Positions 23,243-27,466 of a stretch of DNA of 27,466 nucleotides are shown piece after piece. How positions within the stretch are numbered: position 1 is the first letter of the stretch; every line of letters begins with the position of its first letter. Source of the DNA: an uncultured Sutterella sp. (GTDB lineage Bacteria; Pseudomonadota; Gammaproteobacteria; Burkholderiales; Burkholderiaceae_F); assembly GCA_900754475.1 (NCBI GenBank), contig CAAECY010000013.1, forward strand, positions 1 to 27,466, read 5' to 3'. The notes under the pieces are model-generated. The model was not told where the DNA came from, searched no databases, and saw only the letters and a list, made by a program, of their open reading frames with translations. The position numbers and the translations under genes are program-made.

Positions 23243-23368
23243 ATCATTTGAAGAAAATTTTCGGAGAGCGGCATTTAGCCGGCGGAGAAGCCGAAGGGAA
23301 AGGCGGTGAGAAGGCGATGAGAAAGGCGAAGGCCCAGTCGACCGGGCGGAAAGCGAGCCGCCAAGAAG
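23243..23368. other. Gap between ytcJ-type gene end and cupin promoter
   Basis: Nothing recognised apart from AT-rich DNA just upstream of the cupin promoter (AAATCATTTGAAGAAAATTT region), which may act as an UP element. The whole gap between the cupin start and the amidohydrolase stop is about 320 bp. Confidence 0.3.
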
Positions 23369-23402
23369 GAAAAAGCCCGAGGGCTTCGGTCGCTCTCGGG
23401 CT
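23369..23402 (-). terminator. Rho-independent terminator after the amidohydrolase gene
   Basis: Stem AGCCCGAG (23374-23381) / CTCGGGCT (23395-23402); on the minus strand it is followed by TTTTTCC. It lies about 60 bp past the stop. Confidence 0.8.
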
Positions 23403-23463
23403 CTTTGGCTTTGGGGCTTTCCGCACACGTTTGCGTGCGCTTTCGTGCGGTGGGGCGCTCCCG

Positions 23464-25095
23464 TCAGTCTTCGCGCTTCCAGCGCTCGATCCCGTCGCGG
23501 TAGAGGGCCGCAACGCGGATTTCGCCGAGCTTCGCGGTATGGACCTTGAAGGGGTTGGCGGTGAGGATGACGAAGTGGGCGCGGGCACCGGGTTCGATGA
23601 TCCCGACGGTCCCTTCGGTTGGGAGAACGAGCGCCGCGCGGCCCGTGTAGAGCGAAAGCGCCGTCGCGACGTCGACCGCTTCGTGGCCGCCGAAGACCGT
23701 GTTGGCGGCGTCGCGTCGGGTGACGGCGGCCTGCACGGAGACGAACACCTGATCGGGATCGGCCCAGGTCGTGGCGGGCGCGTCCGACGAAAGCGCAAAG
23801 GCGTCGACCGCCTTCGCGATCGAGCGCACCGGGTAGCAGGCGTTGCGGTCCGCTTCGGAGAGGAACGCACGGTACGAGGGGTACTCGGCAAAGGGGAAGA
23901 TCACCTGCGTCGTCACGGCGGGACGGATCGAGAGCTTAGCGAGCTTTTCGAGCTGGTCGGGTCGGAAGAAGGTCGCATGCTCGATGCGAAGGCTCGGAAT
24001 CCCTTCGAGCCAGTCGTCTTCGTCGTGAAGCCACGCAAGGAGCTGATCCATCGCCGCGTCGCCCATCACGTGCACCGACAGCTGGACGCCGTTACGCTTC
24101 GCGTAGGCCAAAGCCGCGCGGAAGGCGGCTTCCGTGAGGAGGAGCTCCCCGTTTTTCGGAGCAACGCCCGCCGCTTCTTCTTCGGGCGTCAAGAGGAACG
24201 GCTCGCGCATCGCCGCCGTACGGCCCGAGATCGACCCGTCCGCAAAAAGCTTCACGCCCGCGTAGCGCACCGCCCCCGTCGTTTCCGATTCGTCAAGATC
24301 GGGCATCCCGTAGGGATCTTCGCCCCCGAGCCACGTGAGGTACAGATCGACGTCGAGCGGCAGCCCCCGGCGGCACGCTTCGCGCCAGATCTTGAGGGGG
24401 TCGTACGGACGGCGCACCGTCATCATGTCGGTGACGTTGAGAATGCCGCGCTCGAGGTAATGCGTCCCCGCGGAGAGGGCCTTCGCAATCAGGTCCTCTT
24501 CGGTGACGGTGCCGCCCGCGGCGCGCTCCACAAGGCGCACGGCGGGGGTTTCGATCAAGCGACCGTCCAAGCGCCCTTCGGCGTCGCGCCCGAGGATGCC
24601 CCCTTCGGGGTCGGGCGACGCGTCCGTAAGGCCGGCGAGCTCCAGAGCCTTCGAATTCGCGACGGCCGAATGGCAGTCGGAGCGGCGAATGAGCACGGGC
24701 TGCGTGGTCGACACACGATCGAGATCCCACCGCGTCGGGGAGACGTTCCCTTCGAGGAGGCTCTCGTCGTAGCCCGCCCCTTCGATCCAGCCTTCGCCCG
24801 TTTTCGCCGCCTTCGTCGCACGAAGCGCTTCGACGAGGTCGTCGATCGTGTGAACGGCGGGAGGCGTAAGGAAAGCCCCCGTGAGGCTCGACGCCACGAG
24901 GCTTGCATGCGTGTGCGCGTCGATGAAGGCGGGCATCACGAAGGCGCCCTTCAGGTCGACGGTGATGAGGGGTTCGCAGCTGCGCATCGGTTCGTCGGCC
25001 GCGACGAAAAGTCCGTCCTCGACGTAAAAGTCCGTGAACAACGGAGCGTCGGCGTTGCCCGAGAAAACGACGGCATTGGTGTAGTGGGTGCGCAT
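23464..25095 (-). CDS. YtcJ-type metal-dependent amidohydrolase
   Basis: 543 residues, family-typical. Amidohydrolase-3/YtcJ proteins are TIM-barrel hydrolases with an N-terminal beta-sandwich; characterised relatives act on N-substituted formamides or imides, but most are uncharacterised. Metal ligands are visible: FIDAHTHAS with His61 and His63, a later SVHVMGDAAMDQ histidine, RIEHATFF, and the LSSDAPA aspartate near the C-terminus. No signal peptide, so it is cytosolic. The start at 25095 (MRTHYTNAVV) is chosen because the first beta-strand begins there; upstream codons are Arg/Pro-rich without similarity. The ribosome site is AAGGAA at 11 nt, rather far. Neighbours do not reveal the substrate; divergent from an amino-acid-type binding protein, with a shared control region between them. 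Confidence 0.88.
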   Translation of the reverse strand: MRTHYTNAVVFSGNADAPLFTDFYVEDGLFVAADEPMRSCEPLITVDLKGAFVMPAFIDAHTHASLVASSLTGAFLTPPAVHTIDDLVEALRATKAAKTGEGWIEGAGYDESLLEGNVSPTRWDLDRVSTTQPVLIRRSDCHSAVANSKALELAGLTDASPDPEGGILGRDAEGRLDGRLIETPAVRLVERAAGGTVTEEDLIAKALSAGTHYLERGILNVTDMMTVRRPYDPLKIWREACRRGLPLDVDLYLTWLGGEDPYGMPDLDESETTGAVRYAGVKLFADGSISGRTAAMREPFLLTPEEEAAGVAPKNGELLLTEAAFRAALAYAKRNGVQLSVHVMGDAAMDQLLAWLHDEDDWLEGIPSLRIEHATFFRPDQLEKLAKLSIRPAVTTQVIFPFAEYPSYRAFLSEADRNACYPVRSIAKAVDAFALSSDAPATTWADPDQVFVSVQAAVTRRDAANTVFGGHEAVDVATALSLYTGRAALVLPTEGTVGIIEPGARAHFVILTANPFKVHTAKLGEIRVAALYRDGIERWKRED

Positions 25096-25552
25096 AGAAC
25101 GGACGATTCCTTCGATTCGGCGGGCCTCGCGTGCGGCATGCACCCGAGGCCCTCGGGACGAGCGGCCTTGCGGCGGGCGGGACGGTCCTGCGACCGCACG
25201 CGCCTTGGCACCGGGCCGCGGCATCCGGAAAAACAACGACCCTCGTCCCGCTTCTTGCGTGCGGTTCCGAGGGGTGACAGCCTAGGGAAATGGCTGTCGG
25301 ATTCGTGGATTCTAATCGAGAAATTCCCCGTCGGGCGGCCCTTGCGCGATCTTTGGAGAAGCTCTGCAAACAGTCGCCGAAAGGTCGATTTGTCGGCATT
25401 TTTGCCGACAAAAGCCCCGCTGAAGTCGGTCGTTTTTCGACATAAAAAACCTATTGCTCGACCGCCTTCGATTTATAGGTCCTCAACCTTAGAAAGGCTT
25501 TTTCGGGTCAAAAAAGGCGGTTTTTTCGAGGCGGTGAAAACCCGATTTCGGG
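25096..25552. promoter_or_regulatory. Divergent control region with a 10-bp palindrome
   Basis: About 600 bp between the amidohydrolase and the binding-protein genes carry no gene. The clearest signal is TTTGTCGGCA (25389-25398) / TGCCGACAAA (25403-25412), a perfect 10-bp inverted repeat around TTTT, roughly equidistant from both start codons. It lacks a T-run beyond the stem, so an operator is more likely than a terminator. The GC content falls from about 25380 onward, which fits a promoter region. Confidence 0.45.
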
Positions 25553-25581
25553 TGTTTTCGTCGGCGTCCATCGCCTATAGT
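25553..25581 (+). promoter_or_regulatory. Candidate promoter of the substrate-binding protein gene
   Basis: TGTTTT (25553-25558), a 17-bp spacer and TATAGT (25576-25581), ~130 bp before the ATG. The -10 is good, the -35 weak. Confidence 0.4.
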
Positions 25582-25711
25582 TTTCAAACCGCTCGCGCGG
25601 TCCCGCCTTGACCGCCGCGAGAGGGGCGCTCTTCAAACATCGTTTGAACACGGCTCGAACGCCTTTCGAATCCGTCCGCGCCTCCACCCCCTACCGCTCA
25701 CAGGAGAAATC

Positions 25712-26467
25712 ATGTCGTTCGCCAAAACGGCCGCCGCCGGCCTCGTTGCTCTCATGCTCTCGGGCGCCGCGCTTGCCGCCTCGCCTCTGAAAGTCGCCAC
25801 CAACCCGACCTTCCCCCCGTTTGAATTCCAGGACTCGAAGACGGGTGCCGTCCAGGGCTTTGAAGTCGACCTCATCCGCGAAATGGCCAAGGTCATGAAC
25901 CGCGACCTCGAACTCGTCACGATCAGCTTCGACGCGATTCTCCCCGCCATCCTTTCGGGCACGGTCGACGCGGGCGCCTCGGGCTTCTCGATCACCCCCG
26001 AACGCGCGAAGCGCGTCCTCTTCACGGACCCCTTCTACACCTCGGGCCTCACGATCGTCGTCAAGAAGGGTAACGACGCCGTCAAGGGCTTTGCGGACCT
26101 GAAGGGGAAGAAGATCTCCGTTCAGATCGGCACGACGAGCGCCGCGGCCGCGAAGAAGATCGAAAACACCCAGATTTCGAACTTCAACAGCGCGGGCGAC
26201 GCCATCCTCAACATGCTCGCCGGCAACGCCGACGCGGTCATCAACGACAAGCCCGTCACGGACTACATCCTCGCGCAGAACGCGTCCCTTGCCTCGCAGA
26301 CCGTGCACCTTCCGGAAATGGCCACGGCCGACCAGTTCGCCATGGTCGTCTCGAAGAAGAACGAAGCGCTGCGCGACGAAATGAACGCCGCCTTGAAGAC
26401 GCTCAAGGAAAACGGCAAGTTCGACGAACTCCACGTGAAGTGGTTCGGCAAGCCCGCCGACAAGTGA
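25712..26467 (+). CDS. Periplasmic amino-acid-type ABC transporter substrate-binding protein
   Basis: 251 residues, SBP_bac_3 family. A signal peptide with Ala-rich core ends near ALA|AS (20-24). The mature part opens LKVATNPTFPPFEF, the strand and first ligand loop of polar/basic amino-acid binding proteins such as ArgT/HisJ/FliY. GFEVDLIREMAKVM, the ITPERAKRVLFTDPFYTSG segment (ligand-gripping Arg) and IGTTSAAAA follow in family order. The start has AGGAG at 6 nt. No permease or ATPase gene follows: a terminator comes at once and the next genes are on the other strand. The protein must therefore serve a transporter encoded elsewhere. Amino acid or related polar ligand likely; exact ligand unknown. 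Confidence 0.93.
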   Translation: MSFAKTAAAGLVALMLSGAALAASPLKVATNPTFPPFEFQDSKTGAVQGFEVDLIREMAKVMNRDLELVTISFDAILPAILSGTVDAGASGFSITPERAKRVLFTDPFYTSGLTIVVKKGNDAVKGFADLKGKKISVQIGTTSAAAAKKIENTQISNFNSAGDAILNMLAGNADAVINDKPVTDYILAQNASLASQTVHLPEMATADQFAMVVSKKNEALRDEMNAALKTLKENGKFDELHVKWFGKPADK

Positions 26468-26521
26468 TTTCGGCTTCGGGGCCGAAGCGTTCAAGCGCCG
26501 GCCCCGAGGGAAGACTTCAAG

Positions 26522-26557
26522 AGAACGCCCGGCTTCTTCAGTCGGGCGTTCTTCTTT
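26522..26557 (+). terminator. Rho-independent terminator after the binding-protein gene
   Basis: AGAACGCCCG (26522-26531) / CGGGCGTTCT (26543-26552) with an 11-nt loop, followed by TCTTTTC. It separates this gene from the convergent pilin-like genes and may serve both directions. Confidence 0.85.
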
Positions 26558-26586
26558 TCGGTTTTGTTCGAGCTTCCCAGGGTGTC

Positions 26587-27129
26587 TCAGAAGTACTCGA
26601 TGCCGAGCGTAACGAAGAGGTCAAACGCTCCGACTCCGAGCTGCCCTTCGCCGCGCACAAGTTGCGTTGCGACGGTAAAGCGCTGCTCTTCCGTGACGTT
26701 CGGCAGGTCGGAGACGTTGACCGAGGCCTTATTCTGGTTGAAGTAAACTCGCTCACCGTTGAGCCAGAAATCGACATAGAGACCATCAAAGCCCGTAAAT
26801 ACGGTGCCGGCGACGGGGTATCCATCATCATCGCGCAGGGCGCGACCCTCAAACGTAAACTTCACGGACTCGACGGCGTCGGGACCGACCAAGCTACACC
26901 CCGTCACGCGAAACGATTGTTCGATCGTACGCGATCGATCCCCGGCATTCGCGAACTCGCTCGCGGGGAAGACGCCGAAATTAAAAGGCGGCATTGGGCC
27001 GGCGTCGCTTGCAAAGCGACAGCCTTGCGCAACGACGCGTCCCGAGACGGGCACCGTGATGCTGGTGGCGGCACTCAAGACCGCCGGTAAAAAGCAAAGG
27101 GCCGCGACGGCCGATTTAAAGGTATTCAA
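26587..27129 (-). CDS. Secreted pilin-like (fimbrial subunit) protein
   Basis: 180 residues. A signal peptide (MNTFKSAVAALCFLPAVLSA) is followed by an all-beta domain with two cysteines (Cys37 and Cys78), spaced as in the disulfide of type 1/chaperone-usher pilins. The C-terminus GAFDLFVTLGIEYF has the alternating hydrophobic pattern and penultimate aromatic of donor-strand-acceptor pilin ends. The start is a TTG at 27127-27129 preceded by GGAGG at 6 nt; there is no in-frame ATG nearby. It overlaps the end of the preceding gene by 14 nt, so they are in one operon. Usher and chaperone genes would be expected upstream, beyond the window. Subunit type (major, minor, tip) cannot be told. Confidence 0.7.
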   Translation of the reverse strand: MNTFKSAVAALCFLPAVLSAATSITVPVSGRVVAQGCRFASDAGPMPPFNFGVFPASEFANAGDRSRTIEQSFRVTGCSLVGPDAVESVKFTFEGRALRDDDGYPVAGTVFTGFDGLYVDFWLNGERVYFNQNKASVNVSDLPNVTEEQRFTVATQLVRGEGQLGVGAFDLFVTLGIEYF

Positions 27130-27466
27130 AACGAACCTCCATTCGGGCGTGGAGTTCGCCCGCTGTCACATTGCGGCCTTCGGCGGTATAAAGTTGGGCC
27201 GTCAGATCGATCGTTTGCGGCGCCGTGTCGTAGACGTCGCCGAAATTGACGTCCTCCGCCTTAATGTCCGTCGAGCCGTTTGTCCATTCGAGCGTTCGAC
27301 CCGAATTGATCGCAGTAAGGCGCACGACGGCGCCGCGCGACGACATGAGCCCTTCGGGCGCCGCTTCGCCGTATCCCCCTACGTCATGCAGGGAAATGTG
27401 AACGATGTCGAAGTGGACGGTGTCGTCGATGATGCCCGTGGGCGGTCCCCAACCCGGAGGTGAAAG
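27116..27466 (-). CDS. Pilin-like protein, C-terminal part (5' end outside window)
   Basis: The frame is open to the window edge, giving 116 residues and a stop at 27116. The visible part is beta-rich, with NVTAGELHARMEVRFEYL at the end, very like the C-terminus of the neighbouring pilin-like gene (alternating hydrophobics ending in Phe-Glu-Tyr). An internal ATG at 27346 is not likely to be the start because the frame continues upstream without a stop. The 14-nt overlap with the next gene indicates translational coupling. I infer a second fimbrial subunit of the same cluster. Confidence 0.65.
   Translation of the reverse strand, partial: LSPPGWGPPTGIIDDTVHFDIVHISLHDVGGYGEAAPEGLMSSRGAVVRLTAINSGRTLEWTNGSTDIKAEDVNFGDVYDTAPQTIDLTAQLYTAEGRNVTAGELHARMEVRFEYL

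Overview
The window is GC-rich and Gram-negative. It carries a Porin_4-type outer-membrane porin, a Tat-exported flavoprotein reductase, a complete [NiFe]-hydrogenase maturation cluster and pilin-like subunits. The porin type, base composition and periplasmic reductase suggest a betaproteobacterium of the Burkholderiales, possibly a gut Sutterellaceae. That placement is inference from gene content; no database search was possible. No rRNA, tRNA or CRISPR array was seen.

Left edge (1-1207) is a mobile-element scar. The tail of an IS21-type istB enters from outside the window and is followed by a 10-bp-phased repeat typical of an IS21 end. Next come two hairpins resembling an IS200/IS605 right end with no transposase. 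A signal-peptide-bearing flavodoxin-like gene on the minus strand runs straight into this end and stops, so it looks truncated.

Region 1625-10672 (minus strand) is a hydrogenase accessory operon in the order hybE(hupJ)-hupK-hypA-hypB-hypF-hypC-hypD-hypE. This matches the distal half of the rhizobial hup/hyp order. HypA/HypB deliver Ni; HypF/HypE make the cyanide ligands; HypC/HypD carry the Fe(CN)2CO unit; HybE and HupK are large-subunit chaperone/scaffold-type proteins. No structural hydrogenase genes are present. A hairpin followed by a T-run lies between hypB and hypF and may lower downstream expression.

Region 10673-13109 (plus strand) holds a possible small structured RNA, the DNA repair methyltransferase ogt, and tripeptidase pepT with a strong terminator.

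Region 13273-19500 is dominated by a 1880-residue SF1 (Upf1-like) helicase fused to a PD-(D/E)XK/Vsr-like nuclease, an acidic repetitive linker and a small C-terminal domain. It is probably nucleic-acid defence or processing. The last codons of this gene and about 270 bp downstream are duplicated in tandem with divergence, leaving a second orphan C-terminus. This suggests loss of a paralogue.

Region 19711-22371 (minus) is a porin plus Tat flavoprotein reductase pair, probably an anaerobic respiratory uptake/reduction module. Region 22761-25095 (minus) holds a cupin with a well-formed promoter flanked by repeated operator-like sites, and a YtcJ-type amidohydrolase. Region 25712-26467 (plus) is an orphan amino-acid-type ABC substrate-binding protein. 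The right edge holds two minus-strand pilin-like genes, the first of which runs off the window.
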